This document shows positions 16,900-25,972 of a stretch of 47,315 bases of DNA, one piece after another. Where the stretch lies: the NCBI GenBank assembly GCA_913058135.1, contig CAJXPR010000014.1, positions 1-47,315 of the forward strand, given 5' to 3'. A model generated the notes under the pieces. The model was not told where the DNA came from. It did not search any database and saw only the letters and a program-made list of their open reading frames with translations. The translations under genes were made by a program, and so were the position numbers. The DNA comes from an uncultured Gammaproteobacteria bacterium (GTDB lineage: Bacteria; Pseudomonadota; Gammaproteobacteria; Pseudomonadales; Pseudohongiellaceae). Position 1 is the first letter of the stretch, and each line of letters opens with the position of its first letter.

Positions 16900-18173
16900 G
16901 TAAAATACAGGCAATCCGCGGGATGAACGACATTCTCCCGACGGAAACTCCCACCTGGCAATACATTGAACAGGTCACGCAGCGGTTGGTGCAGGCCTAC
17001 GGATACCGCGAAATTCGCTTTCCCGTGCTGGAACAGTCACAGCTTTTCAAACGCTCCATTGGGGAAGTGACAGACATAGTCGAAAAGGAAATGTACAGTT
17101 TTGCCGACCGCAATGGCGATGAGCTGAGTCTGCGTCCCGAAGGCACGGCAGGCTGCGTACGCGCTGCCGAACAACATGGGCTATTGTATAACCAGCAGCA
17201 GCGCCTATGGTATCGCGGCCCGATGTTCCGCCATGAGCGGCCCCAGAAAGGCCGGTATCGCCAGTTTCATCAGGTGGGCATTGAGAGTTTTGGCATGTCC
17301 GGGCCGGATATTGATGCCGAGATCATCCTGATTTCAGCGGCGCTGTGGCGTGCGCTGGGCCTGACCCGGAGTGTGCGGCTGGAGATCAACAATATTGGTA
17401 CCGCCGCCGACCGCAAAGCGTTTGGTGCGGCGTTAACCGCGTTTCTGCAACAGCATGAGGCTGATCTGGACGAAGACAGTCGCCGCCGCCTGCATAGCAA
17501 TCCCTTGCGGGTGCTGGACAGTAAAGTACCGTCCACGCAAGCGCTGTTGGCCAGTGCGCCGACGCTGGTTGAATTTGTCAGCCCGGAGACCAGCTCGCAT
17601 TATGAAGAACTGAAACAGTTGCTGCGTGCCAATCAGGTGGTGTTTGTCGAAAATCCGCGTCTGGTGCGAGGTCTGGATTACTACAACAATATGGTGTTCG
17701 AGTGGATTACCGACGAACTGGGCGCGCAGGGTACCGTGTGTGCCGGTGGTCGCTATGATTCGCTGGTCGCTCAACTGGGCGGACGCGGCACGCCGGCGGT
17801 CGGGCTGGCTTTTGGCATGGAGCGTCTGGTGCTGCTGCTTGAAGCGGCCGGTCAGCTGCCCGAAGCGGTGCATCAGGTTCTCGATGTGACGGTGCTGGCT
17901 TCCGATGGCGTAAGTGCCGAGCAGGTGCTGACACTGGCCGAGCAGCTGCGCACAGCCCTGCCCGGTGTCCGTATAATGAGTCATTGCGGTGGTGGCAAGT
18001 TCAACAGTCAGCTCAAGAAAGCCTATAATAGTGGCGCCCGGATTGCGGTGATTATCGACCCGGCGCCCGAATCAGGTGAGCAGACCGTGCGGCTGCGCCA
18101 GTTGGACGACGAAGGTCGAAGCGAGACAGTGGCGATTACGGCCGTGGCCGGAGTACTGGCGACGGCGACTTGA
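16896..18173 (+). CDS. hisS: Histidyl-tRNA synthetase
   Basis: Class II aminoacyl-tRNA synthetase charging tRNA-His. In 425 residues it has the N-terminal AIRGMNDILP, class II motif 2 region WYRGPMFRHERPQKGRYRQFHQ, the histidine-binding LVRGLDYYNNMVFEW, and motif 3 region VGLAFGMERLVLLL. AGGRYDSLVAQLGG lies between the last two, and a C-terminal anticodon-binding domain starts near residue 325. All expected parts are intact. The hisS 3' end runs into a ~110-base gap before yfgM. Confidence 0.97.
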   Translation: MSKIQAIRGMNDILPTETPTWQYIEQVTQRLVQAYGYREIRFPVLEQSQLFKRSIGEVTDIVEKEMYSFADRNGDELSLRPEGTAGCVRAAEQHGLLYNQQQRLWYRGPMFRHERPQKGRYRQFHQVGIESFGMSGPDIDAEIILISAALWRALGLTRSVRLEINNIGTAADRKAFGAALTAFLQQHEADLDEDSRRRLHSNPLRVLDSKVPSTQALLASAPTLVEFVSPETSSHYEELKQLLRANQVVFVENPRLVRGLDYYNNMVFEWITDELGAQGTVCAGGRYDSLVAQLGGRGTPAVGLAFGMERLVLLLEAAGQLPEAVHQVLDVTVLASDGVSAEQVLTLAEQLRTALPGVRIMSHCGGGKFNSQLKKAYNSGARIAVIIDPAPESGEQTVRLRQLDDEGRSETVAITAVAGVLATAT

Positions 18174-18285
18174 CACGGATCAGGCAGTACGACACGATGC
18201 CTGCCTGCTGTCAATCAGACATAATGGCAGGTTCTGCGCTGACGCAGAACCAGTAACGATCAGTAAATTCAGACAGGAGCTGTTT

Positions 18286-18957
18286 GTGGCTTTAAGTACC
18301 GAAGAAGAAGAAAGTTTAGAGTCGCTCAAACGTTGGTGGCGGGAGAGTGGTCGTTCGATTGCTATCGGTATTGCTGCTGTCGCGCTGGTCTATTTCGGCT
18401 GGCAGGCCTGGCAGGGTAGCCAGACCCGTTCAGCGGCCGCAGCATCGGCTGTATACGACCAATTGTCGCAACTGATGGTAACGCAGCCTGGCGAAACGGT
18501 AGCCGAGGCCAATCGTGAGCCGGCCCGTGCGCTGGTAGCAACGCTGAAGGGCGAACATGCCGACAGTGTTTACGCCCTTTACGGCGCCCTTTTTGGTGCG
18601 CGGTTGGCTGTAGAGGCAGGTGACCTGGCCACTGCTGAACAGGAACTGCAATGGTTGCTCGACAATACCCAAAGCGGACTGTTTGGCAGCACAGACGAAA
18701 CCCTGGTTCAGCTGGCCCGTTTGCGACTGGGGCGAGTGTTGCTGGCCAATGACGAGCCCGAACGGGCGCTGACCGTCATCGGTGGCGTTGATGCCGCCTC
18801 GGCGTTGAGTGCGGAATTTGACGAATTGCGTGGCGATATATATATGGCGCAGGGTCAACAGGAGCAGGCACTGGCGGCGTATGAAGCGGCACTGGCGGCC
18901 GCCACCGGTAATCCGATCCTGCAAATGAAACTCACTGAGCTGCAAGGCAGCCTCTGA
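18286..18957 (+). CDS. yfgM: YfgM family ancillary SecYEG translocon / BamB-linked membrane protein
   Basis: Inner-membrane protein with a periplasmic TPR domain that, in E. coli, associates with SecYEG and the chaperone PpiD. The start is the GTG at 18286: CAGGAGC lies 5-6 bases before it and the product begins VALSTEEEESLESLKRWWRESGRS, the family N-terminus. One transmembrane helix (about residues 28-46, AIGIAAVALVYFGWQAWQG) is followed by helical repeats ending AYEAALAAATGNPILQMKLTELQ. Length is 223 residues. The open frame extends back into hisS but that part is not family-like. It lies between hisS and bamB as in most gammaproteobacteria. Confidence 0.93.
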   Translation: MALSTEEEESLESLKRWWRESGRSIAIGIAAVALVYFGWQAWQGSQTRSAAAASAVYDQLSQLMVTQPGETVAEANREPARALVATLKGEHADSVYALYGALFGARLAVEAGDLATAEQELQWLLDNTQSGLFGSTDETLVQLARLRLGRVLLANDEPERALTVIGGVDAASALSAEFDELRGDIYMAQGQQEQALAAYEAALAAATGNPILQMKLTELQGSL

Positions 18958-18983
18958 CAGCGTCCATCGCCGAGCACGTGATT

Positions 18984-20132
18984 ATGAATTATGTCGTAAA
19001 AACATTGGTTTCTGTTGTTATCGCTGGCTCGCTGAGTGCTTGCAGCATTTTTTCCAGCGACGAAACTGAACAACCGGCCGAGCTGGTCGACTTTGACGAA
19101 CAGTTTTCACTGCGCCGTGACTGGAGTGTCAACGTCGGCGATGGCCAGGGCGATCGTTATAATCGCCTGCAGCCGGTGATAGTCGGGGACACGATATTCG
19201 CTGCTTCCGAGAATGGCGAAGTTTACGCCATAGACAAGGTCTCTGGTGACGTCTTGTGGCGCGAAAGAACCGGTGAGACCATTACCGGTGGCGTCGGTGC
19301 CGGAGGTGACATGGTGTTGCTGGGCACCCGTGATGCCAAGGTGTTTGCGCTGGAGCAGAGCACCGGTGAGCTGTTGTGGGAAACAGCAGTCAGCAGTGAA
19401 GTGCTGGCCGCACCAGCCAGTGATGGCCGTGTGGTTGCAGTGCAGACCATTGATGGGCGTCTGATTGCCCTGGAACCGGCTGACGGCCGGCAGCGCTGGG
19501 TGTATGAAACCACTGTGCCGGCCCTGTCATTACGTGGCAACAGTAAGCCGGTGATTTCCGGCAATGTCGTGATAGCCGGCTTCAGCAGCGGCATCGCGGC
19601 CGGGGTGGACGCGAATAACGGTTTCCTGCTGTGGGAAGAGCGTATTGCCGTGCCCCAGGGACGCTATGACATCGAGCGTATCATCGATATCGACGGTGAC
19701 CCGGTTGTGGTGGGTAACGTAGTGTATATGGGCAGTTACCAGGGCAATCTGATGGGCCTGGACGTGCAAACCGGTCGTATTGTCTGGGGGCTGCCAGGAT
19801 CAACCTACCACGGCCTGGCATTGGGCCTGGGCAACATCTACTGGGTCGACAGCTTCAGTCACGTTTATGCGGTCCAGAACAACACCGAACGCACGGTCTG
19901 GGAAAATGACTCGCTGCGGCTGCGTCGCATTACAGCTCCCACCACATTCAACAACTTTGTTGCGGTGGCCGATTTTGAAGGTTATCTGCATATACTGTCG
20001 CAGATTGATGGCAGTTTTGTCGCCCGCACCCGCGTCGATCGTGACGGCGTGCGTGCGCCCATTGTGGCTGATGGCCGCACCATCTATGTCTACGGCAACA
20101 GCGGTCGGCTGTCAGCTTACAGCCTGCCCTGA
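18984..20132 (+). CDS. bamB: Outer membrane protein assembly factor BamB
   Basis: Lipoprotein subunit of the BAM complex that inserts beta-barrel proteins in the outer membrane. The 382-residue product has a signal sequence ending in the lipobox LSAC (acylated Cys), then SIFSSDETEQPAEL. An eight-bladed PQQ-type beta-propeller follows, with blade motifs such as YAIDKVSGDVLWRE, FALEQSTGELLWET, IALEPADGRQRWVYE and MGLDVQTGRIVWG. A GTG six bases upstream (18978) could also start it. It sits between yfgM and der as usual; a terminator-like hairpin follows. Confidence 0.95.
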   Translation: MNYVVKTLVSVVIAGSLSACSIFSSDETEQPAELVDFDEQFSLRRDWSVNVGDGQGDRYNRLQPVIVGDTIFAASENGEVYAIDKVSGDVLWRERTGETITGGVGAGGDMVLLGTRDAKVFALEQSTGELLWETAVSSEVLAAPASDGRVVAVQTIDGRLIALEPADGRQRWVYETTVPALSLRGNSKPVISGNVVIAGFSSGIAAGVDANNGFLLWEERIAVPQGRYDIERIIDIDGDPVVVGNVVYMGSYQGNLMGLDVQTGRIVWGLPGSTYHGLALGLGNIYWVDSFSHVYAVQNNTERTVWENDSLRLRRITAPTTFNNFVAVADFEGYLHILSQIDGSFVARTRVDRDGVRAPIVADGRTIYVYGNSGRLSAYSLP

Positions 20133-20151
20133 ACACATCTGATTGACACTG

Positions 20152-20177
20152 CGCGGCGTGGTCGCCGCGTTTATTAT
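20152..20177 (+). terminator. Hairpin with T-rich tail between bamB and der
   Basis: Arms CGCGGCG and CGCCGCG with a TGGT loop (20152-20169) are followed by TTTATTAT. This is the only clear intrinsic-terminator-like structure within the ndk-der run. It ends 12-20 bases before the der ATG, so it could attenuate read-through into der. A TTGACA lies just upstream (20143-20148), but no -10 has proper spacing. Confidence 0.55.
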
Positions 20178-20188
20178 CTGGACATTCT

Positions 20189-21592
20189 ATGAAACCCGTA
20201 CTGGCCCTTGTAGGGCGACCAAACGTGGGTAAATCCACCCTGTTTAACCGGCTGACCCGCAGCCGCGACGCGATTGTGGCGGATTTTTCCGGGCTGACCC
20301 GGGACCGGCAGTATGGTGAAGGCAAGGGCGGCGAGAAACCCTATATCGTCATCGATACCGGCGGTCTGGAAGGTGGCGAACAAGGTATCGATTTCAAGAT
20401 GGCGTCCCAGTCGTTGCTGGCCATTGAGGAAGCCGATGTCGTGCTGTTGCTGGTTGATGGCCGCGCCGGTCTGAATCCCGGGGATACCCAGATTGTTGAG
20501 CATCTGCGCAAGCTGGGCAAGCCCGCGCATCTGGTGGTCAACAAGGTAGACGGTATTGACGAGAACGTTGCCATGGGCGACTTCTTTGGTCTGGGTATCG
20601 AACAGGTGTTTCCGATCACCGCATCGCAGGGTCGTGGAATCAAAAAACTGCTGGACTCAGTGCTGGCGGGTTTTCCTGAACCGGTGCCGGAGGACGAGCG
20701 TGCCGATGAAGGTATTCGAATCGCCATCGCCGGGCGTCCCAATGTGGGAAAATCCACACTGGTCAACCGGATGCTCGGCGAGGAACGTGTGGTGGTATTT
20801 GATGAGGCCGGCACCACCCGGGACAGTGTCTATATTCCGTTTGAACGCCACGGCAACCGCTACACCCTGATCGATACCGCGGGCATCCGTCGCCGAGGTA
20901 AAACCACCGAGACAGTAGAGAAGTTCTCCGTGGTGAAATCCCTGACCGCGATCCAGGATGCCAACGTAGTGATTCTGGTCGCTGACGCGCGGACCGGGAT
21001 TGTCGAGCAGGACCTGCATCTGCTGGGTTATGTGGTGGATACCGGACGTGCGCTGGTCATAGCGTTGAACAAGTGGGACGGCACTGACACCGAGCAGAAA
21101 GAGCGGATCAAAAGTGAAATTCGTCGTCGTTTTGCCTTCGTCGATTTTGCTGCCATTCATTTTATATCGGCGCTGCATGGCACCGGTGTGGGCGATCTGT
21201 ACAAGTCCATTCACGTGGCTTACGATTCTGCGAAACGTGATCTGGGCACCAATATGCTGACCAAGACATTGCAGGATGCGGTGCTGGATCATTCGCCGCC
21301 AATGATCAACGGCCGGCGCATCAAGTTGCGCTACGCCCATGCCGGGGGACAGAATCCACCGATTATTGTGATACACGGCAAGCAGACTGACAAATTGCCC
21401 GACTCCTACAAGCGTTATCTGGAGAAAACCTTCCGGAAGGTACTGAAGCTGGAAGGAACGCCGGTCAGGATCGAGCTGCGCAGTGATGACAACCCCTATG
21501 TACAACACGAAAAAGGATTGTCGGGGCGTCAGGTAGCCCAAAAACGGCGTATCAGTAAAAACCGCAAAATAGCCAAGTCACGCGATAATTGA
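20189..21592 (+). CDS. der: Ribosome assembly GTPase Der (EngA)
   Basis: Essential GTPase for 50S subunit maturation, with two tandem GTP-binding domains. In 467 residues the first domain has [22 protein letters not shown] and NKVDG; the second has [35 protein letters not shown] and NKWDG. A C-terminal KH-like domain (about 350-440, with [22 protein letters not shown]) follows, then a basic tail ([17 protein letters not shown]). All motifs are intact. It ends the housekeeping run and converges on the DoxX gene. Confidence 0.98.
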   Translation: MKPVLALVGRPNVGKSTLFNRLTRSRDAIVADFSGLTRDRQYGEGKGGEKPYIVIDTGGLEGGEQGIDFKMASQSLLAIEEADVVLLLVDGRAGLNPGDTQIVEHLRKLGKPAHLVVNKVDGIDENVAMGDFFGLGIEQVFPITASQGRGIKKLLDSVLAGFPEPVPEDERADEGIRIAIAGRPNVGKSTLVNRMLGEERVVVFDEAGTTRDSVYIPFERHGNRYTLIDTAGIRRRGKTTETVEKFSVVKSLTAIQDANVVILVADARTGIVEQDLHLLGYVVDTGRALVIALNKWDGTDTEQKERIKSEIRRRFAFVDFAAIHFISALHGTGVGDLYKSIHVAYDSAKRDLGTNMLTKTLQDAVLDHSPPMINGRRIKLRYAHAGGQNPPIIVIHGKQTDKLPDSYKRYLEKTFRKVLKLEGTPVRIELRSDDNPYVQHEKGLSGRQVAQKRRISKNRKIAKSRDN

Positions 21593-21598
21593 GTGAAC

Positions 21599-21640
21599 CC
21601 GGCTGTCGTTGTGGGTCGTCATGCTGACAACGGCAACCGG
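21599..21640. terminator. Imperfect dyad between convergent der and DoxX genes
   Basis: A 14-base stem with two mismatches (CCGGCTGTCGTTGT against ACAACGGCAACCGG) and a 14-base loop lies in the gap between two convergent stops. No T-run is present, so termination is a guess from position and structure. Confidence 0.4.
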
Positions 21641-21659
21641 TCACACGTCAAGATGAGGC

Positions 21660-22100
21660 TCAGCCTCGGCCACGAAGCAGACTGTCCAGACTGATCTTGC
21701 CAGGTCCAAAGGCAAAAATGGCGAAGTAGACCAGGAAATACATGGCCGCCAACTCACCGTTGTTCAGTGTCGGGAACCAGGCCGGGTGCGCGGTCAGATA
21801 GGCCATGACCATCAATGTGGTTGCCAGCAGGGCAACGTATCGGGTGAACAGGCCCAGAACCAGCAGGGCACCCCCGAACAGTTCGATCGCGCCGGCCACC
21901 CATAACATGTTGACGTAAACATCAATGCCAAAGAAGCCCATGCCTCCGAGAAAGGGCTGGGCCTGTTCGCCGAACATTTTGGGCCAGCCGTGGGTCATGA
22001 ACATGGCACTGCTGAGGATTCGCAGCAATGTCCATGACAGGGTCTGGGTGTTGTTGCCTATACTGTCTACACACCGGTTTACTGTGCCGAGTAGCGACAT
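21660..22100 (-). CDS. DoxX family membrane protein
   Basis: A 146-residue inner-membrane protein with about four transmembrane helices and the DoxX-family pattern near the N-terminus: LLRILSSAMFMTHGWPKMFG, followed by FFGIDVYVNMLWVAGAIELFGGALLVLGLFTRYVALLATTL where the second and third helices lie. The family is broad and includes quinol-related and redox-linked subunits, but most members have no assigned job. AAGGAGCA precedes the ATG. It is a single gene, divergent from rodA and convergent with der. Confidence 0.9.
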   Translation of the reverse strand: MSLLGTVNRCVDSIGNNTQTLSWTLLRILSSAMFMTHGWPKMFGEQAQPFLGGMGFFGIDVYVNMLWVAGAIELFGGALLVLGLFTRYVALLATTLMVMAYLTAHPAWFPTLNNGELAAMYFLVYFAIFAFGPGKISLDSLLRGRG

Positions 22101-22232
22101 GATTGCTCCTTTATTCTTGATTGGTAGGGTTTTACGGCAAGGTTTCCGAGCATAGACTTAAATCGGCGCTTGCGCTACCCTGCGCCTTTATCCCCCTTAG
22201 CCCGGCGCCAGGACACGTCGACCTGTGGTTTT

Positions 22233-22262
22233 AAGCTCAAGGGTTTCAAGTTCAAGGGTTTT
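22233..22262 (+). repeat. Tandem 15-base repeat covering the rodA ribosome-binding site
   Basis: Two adjacent 15-base units (AAGCTCAAGGGTTTC and AAGTTCAAGGGTTTT, 13 of 15 identical) end directly at the rodA ATG. Each contains AAGGG; the second lies 4 bases from the start codon. The unit length keeps the reading frame open. Confidence 0.6.
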
Positions 22263-23408
22263 ATGTCAGAGCTGACGCGACGAGCAATTCACCCCCGATT
22301 TGAGCTGGGCACGCAGGAGCGCACTCTTGCCTGGCGCCTGCATATCGACGTGCCGCTGCTGATTAGCGCACTCACCGTCTGCTGCCTGGGCCTGTTCGTG
22401 CTGTACAGCGCCAGCGGCGAAGATATGGATTCTGTCATCCGTCAGGTTATCCGTCTGGGTATCGGTTTTGGGGCGATGTTCATCATTGCCCAGATTCCGC
22501 CGCGGACCTTCCGCTACTGGGCGATGCCTGCTTTCGTTGCGGTTACCGTGTTGCTGGTGTTGGTTCTGTTTTTTGGTACCGTGGTCAACGGTGCTCAGCG
22601 CTGGCTGGCCATTCCGGGCGTTGGGGTTTTCCAGCCCTCGGAGCTGATGAAGCTGTCTCTGCCAGTCATGGCGGCCTGGTATTTCAGCAAGGTTTCATTA
22701 CCGCCGCGCTGGCACGATATTGTGATCAGTCTGATCATCGTTGGTATACCGAGTTTCCTGATCGCCACCCAACCCGATTTGGGGACCTCCATTCTGGTGG
22801 GCATGTCAGGCCTGATTGTACTGTTTTTTGCCGGACTGTCCTGGCGTATCCTGTCCGCAGCCGGGGTTCTTACGGTTATTGCCATTCCACTGATGTACCT
22901 GTTTGTGCTGGAACCTTATCAGCGCCGCCGGGTTGATACGCTGTTCAATCCGGAGGCCGACCCGCTGGGCGCCGGATGGAATATCATCCAATCCACCATC
23001 GCTATGGGATCCGGTGGCCTGATGGGCAAGGGTTGGCTGAATGGCACACAGTCACGCCTGGACTTTCTGCCGGAATCGTCCACCGATTTCATTCTGGCGG
23101 TGATCGGGGAGGAGTTTGGCCTGTTCGGCATCATCGTGCTGTTGTGCCTGTATATATTCATAGTCGGCCGTGGGCTGTTCATCAGCTGGCAGGCCAAGGA
23201 AACCTTCAGCCGATTGCTGGGCGTCAGTCTGTCACTGACGTTCTGCATCTATGTCGTGGTCAATATGGGCATGGTGTCGGGCATCCTGCCTGTTGTCGGC
23301 GTACCCCTGCCACTGGTCAGTTACGGTGGGACATCCGCTATCACTTTGTTGACCGGGTTCGGCATCCTGATGTCCATTCATACGCACCGCCGCCTGTTGC
23401 CGCACTGA
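22263..23408 (+). CDS. rodA: Rod-shape SEDS peptidoglycan glycosyltransferase RodA
   Basis: Polytopic inner-membrane enzyme that polymerises lipid II for cell elongation together with PBP2 and MreBCD/RodZ. The 381-residue protein has about ten transmembrane helices and the SEDS signatures: ALTVCCLGLFVLYSAS, NGAQRWLAIPGVGVFQPSELMKL (catalytic region), TQPDLGTSIL, PESSTDFILAVIGEEFGL and VVGVPLPLVSYGGTSAI. The ATG at 22263 is chosen because family members begin about here; the upstream 31 codons are mostly repeat and basic residues. The gene for its partner PBP2 (mrdA) is not adjacent, unlike in most genomes. Confidence 0.95.
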   Translation: MSELTRRAIHPRFELGTQERTLAWRLHIDVPLLISALTVCCLGLFVLYSASGEDMDSVIRQVIRLGIGFGAMFIIAQIPPRTFRYWAMPAFVAVTVLLVLVLFFGTVVNGAQRWLAIPGVGVFQPSELMKLSLPVMAAWYFSKVSLPPRWHDIVISLIIVGIPSFLIATQPDLGTSILVGMSGLIVLFFAGLSWRILSAAGVLTVIAIPLMYLFVLEPYQRRRVDTLFNPEADPLGAGWNIIQSTIAMGSGGLMGKGWLNGTQSRLDFLPESSTDFILAVIGEEFGLFGIIVLLCLYIFIVGRGLFISWQAKETFSRLLGVSLSLTFCIYVVVNMGMVSGILPVVGVPLPLVSYGGTSAITLLTGFGILMSIHTHRRLLPH

Positions 23409-23546
23409 TTTCAGCTACGCAATCAACCCTCAAGTTTGTACACGGAGCTGCCGTTAAGCTGGTTATAGAGTTGCCAGAAGGGCACCAACAGCTACTGAGG
23501 CGCCGTCGCCACAGGCTTGCGAACGGCTGCGGGAGATTGAATCGTG

Positions 23547-25265
23547 ATGCAGAGCCAGTCAGCTCCAATCGAATCCAGAACATCGCGGGCACAGTCGATT
23601 TCGGTGATGCAGTCCATTGCACCTGTGCTGGTGCCCGGGATACTGATTCTGTTGTTGATCCTCGCTGCAGCCCTGTTTGCGATCAGCAGCGGTGGCCTGC
23701 GCTGGCTGGCAGCCTTGTCGGCAGCGGTGGGCATCTCCCTGTTTCTGCTATGGCGATATACAGTCTTGCAACCCGAAACCAACCCGATCGTCCATATACT
23801 ACGCAAGGTCAACGACGCCCAGGGTGATCTGTCCGCCGTCATGCCGGAGGCGGGAGACGAGGTCTCTCGCGAGACCGCGCGTCTGTTCAATCAGTTCATG
23901 GAGCGTCTGCGTGCAGCGCTGGATGATCTGCGTCATCACACTCTACATGTCAGCCTGAGTTCCGCGCAGGGCCGGAAAATCGCCGAAGAGGCCAGTCGGG
24001 ATGCCGGCAAACAGGAAGACTATTCCGAGGTCATCTACCGTTCCAGTGAAGAAACCGCAACGGCGATTGACGAGCTGTCACGCTGGACCAATAACATTGC
24101 CGATGTCAATTCGCGGAACCTGTCGACTGCCCGGGACGCGGTCAAGGATCTGCTGCAAGCCAATGACCAGATCAGCAATGTCGGCGGCATGATGCAGCAG
24201 TTCCATGGCACGGTGGAGCAGCTGGAATCGACCTCGGAGAATATCCGTGCGATTCTGGGGACCGTGCAGGGCTTTGCGGCGCAGACCAATATGCTGGCGC
24301 TGAATGCCGCGATCGAGGCGGCCCGCGCTGGTGAGCAGGGGCGAGGGTTTGCCGTGGTCGCCGATGAAGTAAGGGATCTGGCGGTAAAGGTAAGAGGGTC
24401 GGCGGACGAGATAGGCGCGCTGCTGGAGGAGATGATTGGCGTGGTGGCCAAGACCTCCAGTGGCACCGGACGCATGATCAGCGAAACCGGTCAGGCGCGT
24501 GAAGCCATTGACAGGTCGGCCGCTGAGTTCAAGCAGATGGTAAACGGGTTTGAATCCACGCACTCCGATTTGCTGCAGGTCAGCGCTGCGGCTGAGCAGC
24601 TCTCTGTCAATAACCAGGATATCCGCAGCCGCAGCCACGAGATTCGTGAACTGGGCAACCGCATCCGTGTGGACATGGACAAAAACAACGAGCAAACCCA
24701 TGCGCTGCTGGAGTCAACGGACAAGGCTCTGCACAAACTTTGTCAGTTCCGGATTGGTCGCGGCCCCCTGGAGCAGGTGCTGGAGATTCTTGAGCAGCGC
24801 CGCGATCATCTGGAACCGGCGCTGGCGCAATTGCAGGCATCCGGTGTCAACATGTTTGATCGCAATCACCAGACCATCGAGGGAACCGATCCGGTCAAGT
24901 TTGACGTCAGTTATGCACGACCCTTCCAGCAGGCCTGTCAGCATCTGATTGATGCCTGGGCGAAAGAGCAGGATGGCGCCCTGTATTGTCTGCCTCTGGA
25001 CAGCAAAGGCTACGTGGCTGTGCACCGAAGCGAACTGTCGCAGGAGCCCACGGGCGATCCGGCCATCGACCTGGCTAAAAGCCGGCATATGCGCTTCTTC
25101 CAGAGTCGGGATATCCCCTACATGGGACGGTTTCGTCTGCAAAGCTACCTGCGGGATACCGGCGAGGTGATGTTCAACCTGTCGGTACCCGTTCATATTG
25201 GTGGCCAGTACTGGGGAGGGCTGTTTATGGGGCTCCCCGCGTCACGACTGGGTATCGAAGTCTGA
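23547..25265 (+). CDS. Methyl-accepting chemotaxis-like transducer without periplasmic domain
   Basis: About 572 residues. Two hydrophobic segments at about 25-47 and 50-66 form a hairpin, leaving essentially no periplasmic sensor. A HAMP-like helical stretch leads to the MCP signalling domain, whose tip [37 protein letters not shown] (written here only as a landmark near residues 245-280) is fully conserved. The C-terminal ~150 residues form a cytoplasmic sensory-type domain ([43 protein letters not shown]) like that found after the signalling domain in some transducers. GTG at 23544 fits the ribosome site slightly better; ATG at 23547 is used. No che genes are nearby. Confidence 0.88.
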   Translation: MQSQSAPIESRTSRAQSISVMQSIAPVLVPGILILLLILAAALFAISSGGLRWLAALSAAVGISLFLLWRYTVLQPETNPIVHILRKVNDAQGDLSAVMPEAGDEVSRETARLFNQFMERLRAALDDLRHHTLHVSLSSAQGRKIAEEASRDAGKQEDYSEVIYRSSEETATAIDELSRWTNNIADVNSRNLSTARDAVKDLLQANDQISNVGGMMQQFHGTVEQLESTSENIRAILGTVQGFAAQTNMLALNAAIEAARAGEQGRGFAVVADEVRDLAVKVRGSADEIGALLEEMIGVVAKTSSGTGRMISETGQAREAIDRSAAEFKQMVNGFESTHSDLLQVSAAAEQLSVNNQDIRSRSHEIRELGNRIRVDMDKNNEQTHALLESTDKALHKLCQFRIGRGPLEQVLEILEQRRDHLEPALAQLQASGVNMFDRNHQTIEGTDPVKFDVSYARPFQQACQHLIDAWAKEQDGALYCLPLDSKGYVAVHRSELSQEPTGDPAIDLAKSRHMRFFQSRDIPYMGRFRLQSYLRDTGEVMFNLSVPVHIGGQYWGGLFMGLPASRLGIEV

Positions 25266-25267
25266 GC

Positions 25268-25972
25268 CTACTCGGCAGCTTCTTCGCGGGTCCGGTTGAC
25301 CAGGGCAATCATGTCAATCGGGTTTTGCGGCACCGGCGTCAGCCGTCCATTGACAAACAGCGCCGGAGTAGAGCGCACACCGGCGCTGGTGCCGCCGCGC
25401 TGGTCGTTGCGGACTTTCTGCAATAACGCTTCGTCCTGCATGTCCATATGGGCCTGGGCCACATCCACATCAAGTTGCTCAAGATAACCGTCAAACTCGT
25501 CTTCGACCTCGCTCAACGACGACCAGTACGCCTGATTCAGGAACAACTGATCATGCATTTCCCAGAACTTGCCCTGACGTCCGGCGGCCTCGGCGTACAA
25601 TGCCGCTTCCCAGGCAAAACGATGCGTTGACGTCAACGGGAAGTGTCGGAAGACCAATTGCGCGTTCGGTGCAATGCGTGGCCAGGCCTGGCTCATGACG
25701 CGATGTTCGGTGGCACAGGCGGGGCACTGGAAGTCTGCGTAAACCACCAGGGTGACGCCATCAGGATTGCCTTTGACATGATCGAGCTCACCGACCTGGT
25801 CCGGCGGATAGGTTTCGCCCTGGCCCATCAGGCCATAAATGACACTGATGATGACCAGCGGTATGACAATCACCATAGCCAGACGGGATATGGTTTGGCG
25901 CAGCTTTGCCTGCTTTTCGGCCTGTTGTTGTTTCTGTTCGCGAATCAGACGCTGTTGCTCGCGCTTGTTCAT
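25268..25972 (-). CDS. Membrane-anchored DsbA/thioredoxin-like disulfide protein
   Basis: A 234-residue protein with a basic coiled N-terminus (MNKREQQRLIREQKQQQAEK), one transmembrane helix (about 31-49) and a thioredoxin-fold periplasmic domain. The active site is CPAC (C83, C86) in YADFQCPACATEH, with the cis-proline loop RSTPALFVNG. This is the Thioredoxin_4/DsbA-like class that oxidises or handles periplasmic thiols. Its ATG overlaps the xseA stop (ATGA), so the two are co-translated. It converges on the chemoreceptor-like gene with only 2 bases between stops. Its substrate is unknown. Confidence 0.88.
   Translation of the reverse strand: MNKREQQRLIREQKQQQAEKQAKLRQTISRLAMVIVIPLVIISVIYGLMGQGETYPPDQVGELDHVKGNPDGVTLVVYADFQCPACATEHRVMSQAWPRIAPNAQLVFRHFPLTSTHRFAWEAALYAEAAGRQGKFWEMHDQLFLNQAYWSSLSEVEDEFDGYLEQLDVDVAQAHMDMQDEALLQKVRNDQRGGTSAGVRSTPALFVNGRLTPVPQNPIDMIALVNRTREEAAE

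Noticed and set aside
22976-23827. 283-codon plus-strand frame overlapping rodA and the chemoreceptor gene
   Set aside because: Composition is that of an out-of-frame shadow (many His, Arg, Pro), and both overlapped genes are well supported.
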